Source: Aeromicrobium yanjiei
Lineage (GTDB): Bacteria; Actinomycetota; Actinomycetes; Propionibacteriales; Nocardioidaceae
Direction: 5' to 3'
NCBI RefSeq assembly: GCF_009649075.1
Contig: NZ_CP045737.1
Coordinates: forward strand, 1-64,000
Length of the DNA: 64,000 nt
Shown here: one piece after another, positions 48,320 to 57,010 of the stretch
Layout: every line of letters starts with the position of its first letter
Position numbering within the stretch: position 1 is the first letter of the stretch
The notes under the pieces: model-generated
Seen by the model: only the letters and a program-made list of their open reading frames with translations
Database searches by the model: none
What the model was told of the DNA's origin: nothing
Program-made: the position numbers and the translations under genes

Positions 48320-48592
48320 TCAGGTGGTGGCGAAGCGCTTGGCCGAGCGTTCCTTGGCCTTCGCGGCCTCGACCTCCCGATCCTTCGGCGGGGCCGAGGT
48401 CACGAGGTCGTCGAGCAGGTGACCGGTGAGGTGGGCGATCTCGTCGACGGCTCGCCAGAAGACCTCTTCATTGGCCTTTGACGGCTTGCTGGTCCCGCTG
48501 ATCTTGCGGACGTACTGCAGGGCGGCGGCGCGGATCTCGTCGTCACCCGCGGCGGGCTCGAAGTTGTGGAGAGTTCGAATGTTCCGGCACAT
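48320..48592 (-). CDS. DUF2277 protein
   Basis: The 90-residue protein starts MCRNIRTLHNFEPAAGDDEIRAAALQYVRKISGTSKPS, the DUF2277 signature, and ends in a charged helix. The family is widespread, cytoplasmic and uncharacterised. TAGCCT six bases before the ATG suggests a leaderless message. It is convergent with the methyltransferase gene. Confidence 0.88.
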   Translation of the reverse strand: MCRNIRTLHNFEPAAGDDEIRAAALQYVRKISGTSKPSKANEEVFWRAVDEIAHLTGHLLDDLVTSAPPKDREVEAAKAKERSAKRFATT

Positions 48593-48598
48593 CTGCTC

Positions 48599-48604
48599 AG
48601 GCTA
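48599..48604 (-). promoter_or_regulatory. -10 element of the DUF2277 gene
   Basis: TAGCCT on the minus strand ends six bases before the ATG at 48592. Confidence 0.55.
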
Positions 48605-48718
48605 GGCCGGATGTCCCGCCCTGCCCAGAGGCGTGGACGATCGAGCGCGCCGAGGCGGGTCCCGCGCCCACTCCCCGCGCGTCTTTTGCGCTTCCCTCGT
48701 GTTGTGGCGCGCGGGAAG

Positions 48719-48755
48719 TGCCGAAACCCCACGGTCCCGTGGGAAACCGGCAACC
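48719..48755 (-). terminator. Hairpin after the TetR gene
   Basis: Stem CCCACGG (48729-48735) with CCGTGGG (48738-48744), then a symmetric AAAC/AAAC internal loop and GCCG/CGGC at the base (48721-48724, 48749-48752). It starts 11 bases past the TetR stop; no T-run is present. Confidence 0.45.
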
Positions 48756-48765
48756 CGGGGGACGG

Positions 48766-49293
48766 CTAGAGGGCGCCGAGGCGGGTGAGGACGTCCCGGA
48801 CGTGCTTGAGCGCGTTCTTCTCGGCCAGGCCGGTGGTGTCGTCGAAGTAGAGGCCGTCGCCGATGAGCTGGATCGTGCGGGCCAGCGACTCGTCCTTCAG
48901 GTGGTCCAGCAGCACCGCGAACCAGCCCTCCCGCAGATCGGCGAGCGCGGCGGACGCACGTGAGTCGTTCTCCTGCGCGATGCGGCCGGCCGCGATGAGG
49001 GCGCGATCGAAATCGCTGCCGGAGTTGATCGACGTCGTCAGGTAGAAGTCGACCGGCCCCTTCGCCGCGGTGCGCATCTTCTCGACGTCGGTCTTGCCCT
49101 GCTCGCGCAGGCGGGTCAGCATCCCGTCGACGAGATCGTCCTTGCTGTGGAAGTGGTACAGCAGACCGCCCTTGGAGACGTGCGCCTCCGCGGCGACCGC
49201 GTCGAGCGTGGCCGATCGGCTCCCTGCGGAGACGAGCAGCGTCTCGAACGCGTCGAGCAGGCGATCTCGGGTGGAGCGTTCCTGGTCCGGCAT
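48766..49293 (-). CDS. TetR-family repressor, divergent from an efflux gene
   Basis: The 175-residue protein has a TetR helix-turn-helix (TLDAVAAEAHVSKGGLLYHFHSKDDLVDGM, about 29-58) and a C-terminal ligand-binding part of the TetR_C type found in CifR- and SlmA-like drug-efflux regulators. It faces a 14-helix drug/proton antiporter, and a dyad operator (49362-49385) lies between. TACGCT six bases before the ATG indicates a leaderless message. Confidence 0.9.
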   Translation of the reverse strand: MPDQERSTRDRLLDAFETLLVSAGSRSATLDAVAAEAHVSKGGLLYHFHSKDDLVDGMLTRLREQGKTDVEKMRTAAKGPVDFYLTTSINSGSDFDRALIAAGRIAQENDSRASAALADLREGWFAVLLDHLKDESLARTIQLIGDGLYFDDTTGLAEKNALKHVRDVLTRLGAL

Positions 49294-49299
49294 GGCCCC

Positions 49300-49305
49300 A
49301 GCGTA
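49300..49305 (-). promoter_or_regulatory. -10 element of the TetR gene
   Basis: TACGCT on the minus strand ends six bases before the ATG at 49293. Confidence 0.55.
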
Positions 49306-49361
49306 TCGGCGTCGTGACCGGCCGCTGCGCGGAGAGGAATATCACCACCTGCGCGGGCGTT

Positions 49362-49385
49362 ACTGTACCGGCTGGACGGTATAGT
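49362..49385. promoter_or_regulatory. TetR operator overlapping the efflux promoter
   Basis: ACTGTACCG (49362-49370) and CGGTATAGT (49377-49385) are near-perfect complements (8 of 9) around a six-base spacer. The right arm contains TATAGT (49380-49385), the likely -10 of the efflux gene, so a bound repressor would block RNA polymerase. Confidence 0.75.
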
Positions 49386-49419
49386 CGTTCGGACGACCAC
49401 ACACGGTGAGGAGGACGGC

Positions 49420-50940
49420 ATGACCAGGATCGACAGCACCACGAGCACCACGAGCACGCACAGGGCAGGACCGAAGGAATGGGCTGCGCTCGCCGTCCTC
49501 ATGCTCCCGGTTCTCATGACCTCGGTGGACAACACCGTGCTGACGTTCGCCCTCCCGGCGATGAGCGTCGACCTGCGGCCGACCGGCACGCAGCTGCTGT
49601 GGATCGTGGACGTCTACGCGATCATGCTCGCGGGCCTGCTCATCGCGATGGGCAGCATCGGCGACCGGTTCGGCCGCCGGCGGCTCCTGGTCATCGGCTC
49701 GATCGGCTTCGGTGTCGCCTCGCTCCTCGCGGCCTTCAGCCAGAGCCCGGAGATGCTGCTGGTCGCCCGCGTGCTGCAGGGCGTCTTCGGCGCGATGCTC
49801 ATGCCGTCGACGCTCTCGCTGATCCGCAACGTCTTCCACGACGCGCGTGATCGTCGCATCGCGATCGCGACGTGGGCCGCGATGTTCTCCGGCGGCGCCG
49901 CGCTCGGCCCCGTGCTGGGCGGCTGGCTGCTCGGTCACTTCTGGTGGGGCTCGGTCTACTTCATCAACGCACCGATCATCATCGCGTTCGTCCCGCTGGC
50001 GCTCCTGCTGCTGCCGGAGTCGCGGGATCCCCGCCCGGGACCGCTCGACCTGCCGTCCATCGGCCTGTCGCTGGCCACGATGCTGCCGCTCGTCTTCGCG
50101 ATCAAGAACGTCGCGGAGCACGGCCTCACCGACCTGACCCTGACCGCCTTTGCGGTCGGCGTGATCGCGGCGTGGGCGCTCGTGCGGCGGCTGCGGACGA
50201 CCCCGGCGCCGATGATCGACCTGTCGCTGTTCGGCAACCGGGTCTTCAGCGGTGCGATCCTGGCCAACCTGCTGAGCTTCATGGGGTTCACGGGGTTCCT
50301 GTTCCTCGGCGCGCAGCTGCTGCAGCTGGTGCTCGGGCTGTCGGCGATGGACGCGGCCCTGGTGCTGCTGGCCGGCCTCGCTGCGACGGTCGTCGCGGGC
50401 TTCGTGGCCGTACGCCTGCTGCGGGTCGTGTCGGCCCGGGTCTTGGTGACCGCGAGCTTCGCGGCGTCCGCGGTCGGCTACGCGATGACGGCGCTCACCG
50501 ACGTCCCCACCGTCACGACGATCGCGGTGGCGTTCGCCATCATGGGTGTCGGGATCGGCATGGCCGAGACGCTGACCAACGACATCATGCTGTCGAACGT
50601 GCCGCCGACCAAGGCCGGAGCGGCGTCCGCGATCTCCGAGACGGCGTACGAGATCGGTGCGGTGCTCGGCACGGCGGTGCTCGGCACGGTGCTCACCTCG
50701 ACGTACCGCTCGCACCTGACCTACAACGCGGTCGTGCAGTGGGGCGAGCGGGACGGCTCGTTCGAGACGCTGGGCGGCACCCTCGAGGTCGCGAAGTATT
50801 ACCCCAACATGGTCGGCGAGGGCCTGGTCGACTCGGCGAAGTCCGCATTCGACCTGGGCGTCCAGTACACCTCGGCGGCCGCGATCGTCATCGCCCTGCT
50901 CGCCGCCCTCGTCTCCTGGCGCACCCTCAAGAACGCCTGA
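49420..50940 (+). CDS. Drug:proton antiporter, MFS DHA2 (EmrB/QacA) type
   Basis: The 506-residue transporter has 14 predicted helices and DHA2 motifs: LMTSVDNTVLTFALPAM in helix 1, DRFGRRRLLV in loop 2-3, RVLQGVFGAMLMPSTLSLI in helix 4 and GPVLGGWLLG (motif C) in helix 5. It probably exports toxic compounds. A GAGGAGG site precedes the ATG. Control by the divergent TetR gene is inferred from the dyad over its -10. Confidence 0.93.
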   Translation: MTRIDSTTSTTSTHRAGPKEWAALAVLMLPVLMTSVDNTVLTFALPAMSVDLRPTGTQLLWIVDVYAIMLAGLLIAMGSIGDRFGRRRLLVIGSIGFGVASLLAAFSQSPEMLLVARVLQGVFGAMLMPSTLSLIRNVFHDARDRRIAIATWAAMFSGGAALGPVLGGWLLGHFWWGSVYFINAPIIIAFVPLALLLLPESRDPRPGPLDLPSIGLSLATMLPLVFAIKNVAEHGLTDLTLTAFAVGVIAAWALVRRLRTTPAPMIDLSLFGNRVFSGAILANLLSFMGFTGFLFLGAQLLQLVLGLSAMDAALVLLAGLAATVVAGFVAVRLLRVVSARVLVTASFAASAVGYAMTALTDVPTVTTIAVAFAIMGVGIGMAETLTNDIMLSNVPPTKAGAASAISETAYEIGAVLGTAVLGTVLTSTYRSHLTYNAVVQWGERDGSFETLGGTLEVAKYYPNMVGEGLVDSAKSAFDLGVQYTSAAAIVIALLAALVSWRTLKNA

Positions 50941-50957
50941 CCCCCGCCCGCCCGCCC

Positions 50958-51044
50958 GATCCGCGAGTGGCGCAACCTGAAGGTTCTGGGACGGCGTGTC
51001 GTCCACTTCTGCGCCACTCGCGGATCGGTTTGCGCCACTCGCGG
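50958..51044 (+). repeat. Interspersed repeat, copy A
   Basis: A 17-bp perfect arm GATCCGCGAGTGGCGCA (50958-50974), a core with GGGACGGCGTGTCGTCC (50988-51004), the complementary arm (51010-51026), and a further TGCGCCACTCGCGG (51031-51044). It begins 18 bases after the efflux gene stop. The whole pattern recurs inverted at 56927-57010. Confidence 0.85.
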
Positions 51045-51114
51045 GTTCAGGAGGCGGGTCGGGAGGCGACGCCCATCGCCCGCGCCCGCGCCCGGGGCAC
51101 GACAGACTGGACGC

Positions 51115-52017
51115 ATGTCCCTCAAGCACAGCCTGCTCGCCGTCCTCGTGATGGTGATCTGGGGCGCCAACTTCGTGGTGATCGACGAGGGCCTGGACGA
51201 CGTCCCCCCGCTGTTGTTCCTCGCCATACGGTTCGTGCTGGTCGCGTTCCCGCTCATCTTGTTCATCCCGCGTCCCGAGGCGAGCTGGCGCGTCGTCGTG
51301 GCGGTCGGGACGCTCATGAGCCTGGGGCAGTTCAGCTTCCTGTACGTCGCGCTGGACCTCGGGCTCCCGGCCGGGCTCGCCTCGCTGGTCCTGCAGGCGC
51401 AGGTGATCTTCACGATCGTCATCGCCGCGGTCGTCCTCAAGGAGAGGCCGACGTCGCGGCAGGCGGTCGGCGCGGTCATCGGCACCGTCGGCCTGGTCGT
51501 GGTGATCATCGCCCACGGCGCGTCCTCGCCCGTCGTGCCGGTGCTGGTCATGCTGTGCGCGTCGATGTCGTGGGCGGCGGGCAACGTGGTGGCCCGCAGC
51601 GCGGGCGTCGCCTCGGGCCTGTCGCTGGTCGTCTGGTCGGCGCTCGTCGTCCCGGTGCCGGCGCTCCTCATGTCGCTCGCGATCGACGGCGGCCACGAGG
51701 TCGGCCACGCCCTGACGCACCTGTCCGGTACGGCGATCGCCTCCACGGCGTACACCGCGATCGGCGCGTCCCTGATCGGCTACGGCATCTGGAACTCGCT
51801 GCTCGCCCGCTACCCTGCCGGAGCCGTGGTCCCGTTCGTGCTGCTCGTGCCGGTCATCGGCATCGCCGTCGCGTGGGCCGTCCAGGACGAGGTGCCCACC
51901 GTGCTCGAGGTGATCGGCGGGGTGGTCATGCTCGCCGGTGTGGCCGCGGCGACGATCAGCCGGCGTCCTACGCGAGCAGGGACGCCCGTGCCATCGCCGC
52001 CAGTCGGGTCCTCATGA
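51115..52017 (+). CDS. EamA/DMT-superfamily transporter
   Basis: The 300-residue protein has ten transmembrane helices in two EamA repeats (about 5-135 and 145-290), with IWGANFVVIDEG at the start and a GYGIWNSLLARYPAGAVVPFVLLVPVIG segment typical of amino-acid or metabolite exporters of the RhtA/YdcZ type. CAGACT six bases before the ATG may be a weak leaderless -10. Its end overlaps the convergent TetR gene by 50 bases. Substrate unknown. Confidence 0.9.
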   Translation: MSLKHSLLAVLVMVIWGANFVVIDEGLDDVPPLLFLAIRFVLVAFPLILFIPRPEASWRVVVAVGTLMSLGQFSFLYVALDLGLPAGLASLVLQAQVIFTIVIAAVVLKERPTSRQAVGAVIGTVGLVVVIIAHGASSPVVPVLVMLCASMSWAAGNVVARSAGVASGLSLVVWSALVVPVPALLMSLAIDGGHEVGHALTHLSGTAIASTAYTAIGASLIGYGIWNSLLARYPAGAVVPFVLLVPVIGIAVAWAVQDEVPTVLEVIGGVVMLAGVAAATISRRPTRAGTPVPSPPVGSS

Positions 52018-52516
52018 CCTCGGGGCCGATGCGGGCCGAGTGAGGGGTGGAGTTCAGCAGTCCGAACGTTGCCTGGACGGCGGCCCGCGCCTCGGCGGCG
52101 TCGAGGTCGTCCCGCAGCCGGCGCACGACGTCCACCCAGATGTCGATGTACGCGAGCTGCAGCGCGCGCACCTCGCGGCGTCCCTCGACGCCGAGGTTGG
52201 CCCACTCCCGCTCCTGGATCACGATGAGCGCAGGATGGCTGAGCGCGAAGTCGATGTGCCACGCGATGAGCGCGTCGAGCGCCTCGGACGGATCCGGTGC
52301 GGCCAGCGACCGCGCGCGTCCCTCGGCCAGCAGCTGCTCGCTGATCGAGGTCAGCGCCTGGGTGAGGATGTCGTCCTTGCCCGCGAAGTGCTTGTAGAGG
52401 GCCGGACCGGAGATGCCGCACGCGCCGCCGATGTCGTGCATCGAGACCCCGTGGAACCCGCGCTCGGCGAACAGGGTGGCCGCGGTGTCCAGGATCTGCT
52501 CGCGCCGGGTCGTCAC
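51968..52516 (-). CDS. TetR-family regulator of the methylcrotonyl-CoA carboxylase operon
   Basis: The 182-residue protein has the TetR helix-turn-helix (GVSMHDIGGACGISGPALYKHFAGKDDIL, about 23-51) and a helical ligand domain. It is divergent from the acyl-CoA carboxylase operon with a dyad operator between. Similar TetR genes beside leucine or fatty-acid catabolism clusters are repressors released by acyl-CoAs; that role is inference. TACACT six bases before the GTG implies a leaderless message. Confidence 0.88.
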   Translation of the reverse strand: MTTRREQILDTAATLFAERGFHGVSMHDIGGACGISGPALYKHFAGKDDILTQALTSISEQLLAEGRARSLAAPDPSEALDALIAWHIDFALSHPALIVIQEREWANLGVEGRREVRALQLAYIDIWVDVVRRLRDDLDAAEARAAVQATFGLLNSTPHSARIGPEVMRTRLAAMARASLLA

Positions 52517-52522
52517 GGCACC

Positions 52523-52528
52523 AGTGTA
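52523..52528 (-). promoter_or_regulatory. -10 element of the TetR gene
   Basis: TACACT on the minus strand ends six bases before the GTG at 52516. Confidence 0.55.
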
Positions 52529-52537
52529 GCGACGTTT

Positions 52538-52555
52538 GGTTAATGGCTGTTAACC
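52538..52555. promoter_or_regulatory. Operator in the TetR/carboxylase divergent promoter
   Basis: GGTTAA (52538-52543) and TTAACC (52550-52555) form a perfect dyad with a six-base spacer. The right arm overlaps TAACCT (52551-52556), the -10 of the carboxylase operon, so binding would repress it. Confidence 0.75.
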
Positions 52556-52556
52556 T
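52551..52556 (+). promoter_or_regulatory. -10 element of the carboxylase operon (leaderless)
   Basis: TAACCT ends six bases before the ATG at 52563; no ribosome site is present. Confidence 0.6.
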
Positions 52557-52562
52557 GCGGTC

Positions 52563-54104
52563 ATGCGCGAACTCGTCGACCAGCTGCGTGACCGTCTCGC
52601 CACCGTCCGCGAGGGCGGCAGCCAGGCCACCCGCGAACGCCACGTCGCCCGCGGCAAGCTGCTCCCACGCGACCGCGTCGACCACGTGCTCGACCCGGGC
52701 TCGCCGTTCCTGGAGCTCGGGGCCCTCGCGGCGTACGACATGTACGGCGGCGCGGTGCCGAGCGCGGGCATCATCACCGGCATCGGACGCATCAGCGGAC
52801 GCGAGTGCATGGTCATCGCCAACGACGCCACGGTCAAGGGCGGCACCTACTTCCCGATGACGGTCAAGAAGCACCTGCGCGCGCAGACCGTCGCGCAGGA
52901 GAACCGGCTGCCGTGCGTCTATCTCGTGGAGTCCGGCGGCGCGTTCCTGCCGATGCAGGACGAGGTCTTCCCCGACCGCGAGCACTTCGGCCGCATCTTC
53001 TACAACCAGGCGCAGATGTCGGCCCAGCGGATCCCGCAGATCTCGGCCGTCCTCGGCTCCAGCACCGCCGGCGGGGCGTACGTCCCGGCGATGAGCGACG
53101 AGACCGTCATCGTCAAGGAGCAGGGCACGATCTTCCTGGCCGGCCCGCCGCTCGTGAAGGCCGCGACCGGCGAGGTCGTCACGGCCGAGGCCCTCGGTGG
53201 CGGCGACGTGCACGCGCGCACGTCCGGCGTCGTCGACCACCTCGCGGACGACGACGAGCACGCGCTGCAGATCGTCCGCTCGATCGTGGGGACGCTCGAG
53301 CGCCCGACCAGCGAGCCGCCGCCGCACGAGCCGGTGCCGCCGCGCGAGGACCCGGCCGAGCTGTACGACGTCGTGCCCGTCGACGGACGCACGCAGTACG
53401 ACGTCCGCGAGGTCATCCGGCGCATCGTCGACGACTCGCGGCTGCACGAGTTCAAGCCGCTCTACGGCGAGACGCTCGTCTGCGGCTTCGCGCGCATCGA
53501 GGGCTATCCGGTCGCGATCCTGGCCAACAACGGCATCCTGTTCAGCGAGTCCGCGCTCAAGGGCGCCCACTTCGTCGAGCTGGCCAACCAGCGCGGCATC
53601 CCGCTCGTCTTCCTGCAGAACATCACCGGCTTCATGGTCGGCCAGGAGTACGAGAACCGGGGCATCGCCAAGGACGGCGCCAAGCTCGTCACCGCGGTCG
53701 CGTCCTCGGTCGTGCCGAAGTTCACGGTCGTCATCGGCGGCTCGTACGGAGCGGGCAACTACGGCATGTGCGGGCGCGCGTACGATCCGCGCTTCCTGTG
53801 GATGTGGCCCAACGCCAAGATCTCGGTGATGGGCGGCGAGCAGGCGTCCGCGGTGCTCGCGACCGTCAAGCGCGACGGCATGGAGTCTCGCGGCGAGGAG
53901 TGGTCGGCCGAGGACGAGGAGCAGTTCCGCGCGCCGATCCGTGAGCAGTTCGAGTCCCAGGGCTCGCCCTACTACTCCAGCGCCCGGCTGTGGGACGACG
54001 GGATCATCGACCCCCTCGACACCCGCCGCGTCCTCGCGATGGGACTGCAGGTGGCCACCGCCGGCCCGACCCCCGAGCCCCGCTTCGGGCTCTTCAGGAT
54101 GTGA
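52563..54104 (+). CDS. Methylcrotonyl-CoA carboxylase carboxyltransferase (beta) subunit
   Basis: The 513-residue carboxyltransferase transfers CO2 from biotin to the acyl-CoA. It shows [51 protein letters not shown] and [22 protein letters not shown], typical of the methylcrotonyl-CoA rather than propionyl-CoA branch. The biotin carboxylase subunit follows after one base, and HMG-CoA lyase next, which fixes the pathway as leucine breakdown. It is leaderless and controlled by a divergent TetR protein, as inferred from the promoter. Confidence 0.93.
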   Translation: MRELVDQLRDRLATVREGGSQATRERHVARGKLLPRDRVDHVLDPGSPFLELGALAAYDMYGGAVPSAGIITGIGRISGRECMVIANDATVKGGTYFPMTVKKHLRAQTVAQENRLPCVYLVESGGAFLPMQDEVFPDREHFGRIFYNQAQMSAQRIPQISAVLGSSTAGGAYVPAMSDETVIVKEQGTIFLAGPPLVKAATGEVVTAEALGGGDVHARTSGVVDHLADDDEHALQIVRSIVGTLERPTSEPPPHEPVPPREDPAELYDVVPVDGRTQYDVREVIRRIVDDSRLHEFKPLYGETLVCGFARIEGYPVAILANNGILFSESALKGAHFVELANQRGIPLVFLQNITGFMVGQEYENRGIAKDGAKLVTAVASSVVPKFTVVIGGSYGAGNYGMCGRAYDPRFLWMWPNAKISVMGGEQASAVLATVKRDGMESRGEEWSAEDEEQFRAPIREQFESQGSPYYSSARLWDDGIIDPLDTRRVLAMGLQVATAGPTPEPRFGLFRM

Positions 54105-54105
54105 C

Positions 54106-55959
54106 ATGACCTTCTCCTCAGTCCTCATCGCCAACCGCGGCGAGATCGCCCTGCGGGTCATCCGCGCGTGCCGCGAGGCGGGCCTGCGCAGCATCGCGGT
54201 CCACTCCGACGCCGATGCCGACGCGCCCCACGTACGCGCCGCGGACGCGGCCGTCCACATCGGGCCGACGCCGGCCACCGAGTCGTACCTCGACATCGAC
54301 CGGGTGATCGACGCCGCCCGGAGCAGCGGCGCGGAGGCGATCCACCCCGGCTACGGCTTCTTGTCCGAGCGGGCTGCGTTCGCCCGCGCCGTCCGGGACG
54401 CGGGGCTGGTCTTCATCGGCCCGACCCCCGAGGTCATGGAGGCCATGGGCCGCAAGGACCACGCGCGCGAGATCGCGGAGCGGGCCGGCGTGCCGGTCAC
54501 CCCGCGGTTCGACGAGGACGCCGTGCCCGCCGACGCGTACCCCGTGCTGGTCAAGGCCGCGGCGGGCGGCGGTGGCAAGGGCATGCACGTCGTACGCTCC
54601 GCGGACCAGCTCGCCGAGGCGCTCACGACCGCGCGGCGGGAGGCGGCCGCGGCGTTCGGCGACGACACGCTCCTGATCGAGCGCTACGTCGAGCACGGCC
54701 GGCACGTCGAGGTGCAGGTCTTCGGCGACACGCAGGGCCACGTCGTGCACCTGTTCGAGCGCGACTGCTCCGCGCAGCGCCGCCACCAGAAGGTCGTCGA
54801 GGAGGCGCCGGCCCCGGGCCTGGACCCCGAGGTGCGCCGTACGCTCCACGAGTCGTCCGTCGCGCTGTGCCGCGAGGTCGGCTACACGAGTGCCGGGACG
54901 GTCGAGTTCCTCGTCGCGGACGGTGAGGCGTACTTCCTGGAGATGAACACCCGGCTGCAGGTCGAGCACCCGGTGACCGAGGAGGTCACGGGCCTCGACC
55001 TCGTGCAGTGGCAGCTCGCGGTCGCCGCGGGCGAGCCCCTCCCGCTCGAGCAGGACGAGATCCGGTGCGAGGGCCATGCCGTCGAGGTGCGGGTCTACGC
55101 CGAGGACCCGTACGCGGGATTCGTCCCCCAGGCCGGGACCGCCGACATGGTCGTGTGGCCCGCGGGCGCCCGCGTCGAGTCGGGCTACGAGGCCGGGCAG
55201 GCCGTCACCACGGCGTACGACCCGATGCTGGCCAAGATCATCGTCTCGGGCGCTGACCGCGAGTCCGCCCGGGCCGCGATGGTGGAGGCGCTGGACGGCA
55301 CCGCGGTGCTGGGGCTGACGACCAACGTCGGCTTCCTGCGCAGACTCGTCGCGAGCGACGAGTTCGGGGCCGGGGCGGTCGACACGTCCTGGCTCGACGG
55401 ACCCGCCGCCGAGCAGCTGCTCACCCGTCCCGCGACACCGGACGAGGCGTGGCAGGCGGCGGCCCGGCTGTGGGTGGGGGCCCAGAGCGGCGACGGTGCG
55501 ACTCCGTTCTCCACCTCGGACGGTTGGCGGGTCGCGGGCTCGCCGGTGCCGGCTGCGGTGACGCTGGTCGACGCGACCGGCGAGCGTACGCGTGTGTCCG
55601 TCGACGGTCCCGCGCCGGCGACCCTGGCCCGGGTGGACCGCCGCGGCGTGACCCTCGCGTGGCAGGGGCAGACGTGGCGCCTCGACGTGCCCGATCCGAT
55701 GGACCCGCGGGCGCGCGAGGTCGCGGGCGATGCGGACCTGGTGTCCCCGATGCCCGGCACGGTGATCGCGCTGGCCGCCGCCGTCGGTGACCGGGTCGTC
55801 GCCGGGCAGCGTCTCGGTGCGGTCGAGGCGATGAAGATGGAGCTCGCGCTCACGGCTCCGTACGATGGGGTCGTGAGCTTCGTAGGAGCGCAGGTCGGCG
55901 AGCAGGTGCCCATGGGACACCTGCTGGTGACGGTCGAGCCGGCGGGTGACGCGGCATGA
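54106..55959 (+). CDS. Methylcrotonyl-CoA carboxylase biotin carboxylase/carrier (alpha) subunit
   Basis: The 617-residue protein has the ATP-grasp biotin carboxylase domain (about 1-445; ANRGEIALRVIRACREAG, GFLSERAAFA, AAAGGGGKGMHVV, EMNTRLQVEHPVTEEV) and a C-terminal biotinyl domain with EAMKMEL (biotinylated lysine near 570). It carboxylates the carrier that feeds the preceding carboxyltransferase. The ATG at 54106 starts one base past the beta-subunit stop, and its own stop overlaps the lyase start. Confidence 0.95.
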   Translation: MTFSSVLIANRGEIALRVIRACREAGLRSIAVHSDADADAPHVRAADAAVHIGPTPATESYLDIDRVIDAARSSGAEAIHPGYGFLSERAAFARAVRDAGLVFIGPTPEVMEAMGRKDHAREIAERAGVPVTPRFDEDAVPADAYPVLVKAAAGGGGKGMHVVRSADQLAEALTTARREAAAAFGDDTLLIERYVEHGRHVEVQVFGDTQGHVVHLFERDCSAQRRHQKVVEEAPAPGLDPEVRRTLHESSVALCREVGYTSAGTVEFLVADGEAYFLEMNTRLQVEHPVTEEVTGLDLVQWQLAVAAGEPLPLEQDEIRCEGHAVEVRVYAEDPYAGFVPQAGTADMVVWPAGARVESGYEAGQAVTTAYDPMLAKIIVSGADRESARAAMVEALDGTAVLGLTTNVGFLRRLVASDEFGAGAVDTSWLDGPAAEQLLTRPATPDEAWQAAARLWVGAQSGDGATPFSTSDGWRVAGSPVPAAVTLVDATGERTRVSVDGPAPATLARVDRRGVTLAWQGQTWRLDVPDPMDPRAREVAGDADLVSPMPGTVIALAAAVGDRVVAGQRLGAVEAMKMELALTAPYDGVVSFVGAQVGEQVPMGHLLVTVEPAGDAA

Positions 55960-56888
55960 CGCTCCCCATGACGGTGCCCGACCCTGCGCTCCCGCGGAGG
56001 GTGCAGATCTACGAGGTCGGTCCCCGCGACGGCCTGCAGAACGAGGCCGGCATCGTGCCGACCGCGGTCAAGCGCGAGTTCATCGAGCGGCTCGTCGCGG
56101 CGGGCCTGCGGACGGTCGAGGCGACCAGCTTCGTCCACCCCGCATGGGTCCCGCAGCTCGCGGACGCCGAGGAGCTCGTCGCGCAGCTGCCGCTGTCAGG
56201 TCCCGCGAGCCTGCCGGTGCTGGTGCCCAACGAGCGAGGGCTCGACCGGGCGCTGGCCGCCGGGGTCCGCCACGTCGCGGTGTTCGCGAGCGCCACCGAG
56301 ACGTTCGCGCGCAAGAACCTCAACTCGACGCTCGACTCCCAGTTCGCGATGTTCGAGCCCGTCGTCGTCCGTGCCCGCGAGGCCGGGCTGGACGTCCGGG
56401 CGTACGTCTCGATGTGCTTCGGCGACCCGTGGGAGGGCTCCGTCCCGGTCGACCAGGTCGTCACGACGGGCAAGCGGCTGCTCGACATGGGAGCCACGCA
56501 GCTGTCGATCGGCGACACGATCGGGGTCGGCACGCCGGGGCACGTCGCGACGATCTGCGATGCGTTCGCGGGCGTCGGCGTCGGCGTCGGATCGGGTGAG
56601 CTCGCGATGCACTTCCACGACACGTACGGCCAGGCGCTCAGCAACGCCCTCGCGGCGATCCAGAACGGCATCGTGTGCCTCGACGCCTCCGCCGGTGGGC
56701 TGGGCGGGTGCCCGTACGCCGAGAGTTCGACGGGCAACCTCGCGACCGAGGATCTCGTCTGGATGCTCACGGGCCTGGGCATCGAGCACGGGGTCGACCT
56801 GCAGTCGCTGGTCGACACGAGCGTCTGGATGGCCGGGGTGCTCGGCAAGGAGCCCGCCAGCGCCGTCGTCCGGGCCCTACGTACCTGA
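55956..56888 (+). CDS. Hydroxymethylglutaryl-CoA lyase
   Basis: The 310-residue TIM-barrel enzyme splits HMG-CoA to acetyl-CoA and acetoacetate, the last step of leucine catabolism. VGPRDGLQNE (about 23), HFHDTYGQALSN (about 217) and the C-terminal GGLGGCPYAESSTGN with the catalytic cysteine (about 250) are all present. Its ATG overlaps the preceding stop. The methylglutaconyl-CoA hydratase and isovaleryl-CoA dehydrogenase expected in the same pathway are not in this operon. Confidence 0.95.
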   Translation: MTLPMTVPDPALPRRVQIYEVGPRDGLQNEAGIVPTAVKREFIERLVAAGLRTVEATSFVHPAWVPQLADAEELVAQLPLSGPASLPVLVPNERGLDRALAAGVRHVAVFASATETFARKNLNSTLDSQFAMFEPVVVRAREAGLDVRAYVSMCFGDPWEGSVPVDQVVTTGKRLLDMGATQLSIGDTIGVGTPGHVATICDAFAGVGVGVGSGELAMHFHDTYGQALSNALAAIQNGIVCLDASAGGLGGCPYAESSTGNLATEDLVWMLTGLGIEHGVDLQSLVDTSVWMAGVLGKEPASAVVRALRT

Positions 56889-56926
56889 GCTGACCCGACC
56901 CGACCCGTCCCGACCCCCGCCCGACC

Positions 56927-57010
56927 CCGCGAGTGGCGCAAACCCACCCGCGAGTGGCGCAGTTGGGGACGACACGCCGTCCCAAAACCTCACATCTGCG
57001 CCAGTCGCGG
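56927..57010 (-). repeat. Interspersed repeat, copy B (inverted)
   Basis: Two CCGCGAGTGGCGCA arms (56927-56940, 56948-56961), a core containing GGACGACACGCCGTCCC (56966-56982) and the complementary arm TGCGCCAGTCGCGG (56997-57010). Read on the minus strand it has the same order as copy A at 50958. It fills the gap between HMG-CoA lyase and EcsC, ending directly before the EcsC stop codon. Confidence 0.85.
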
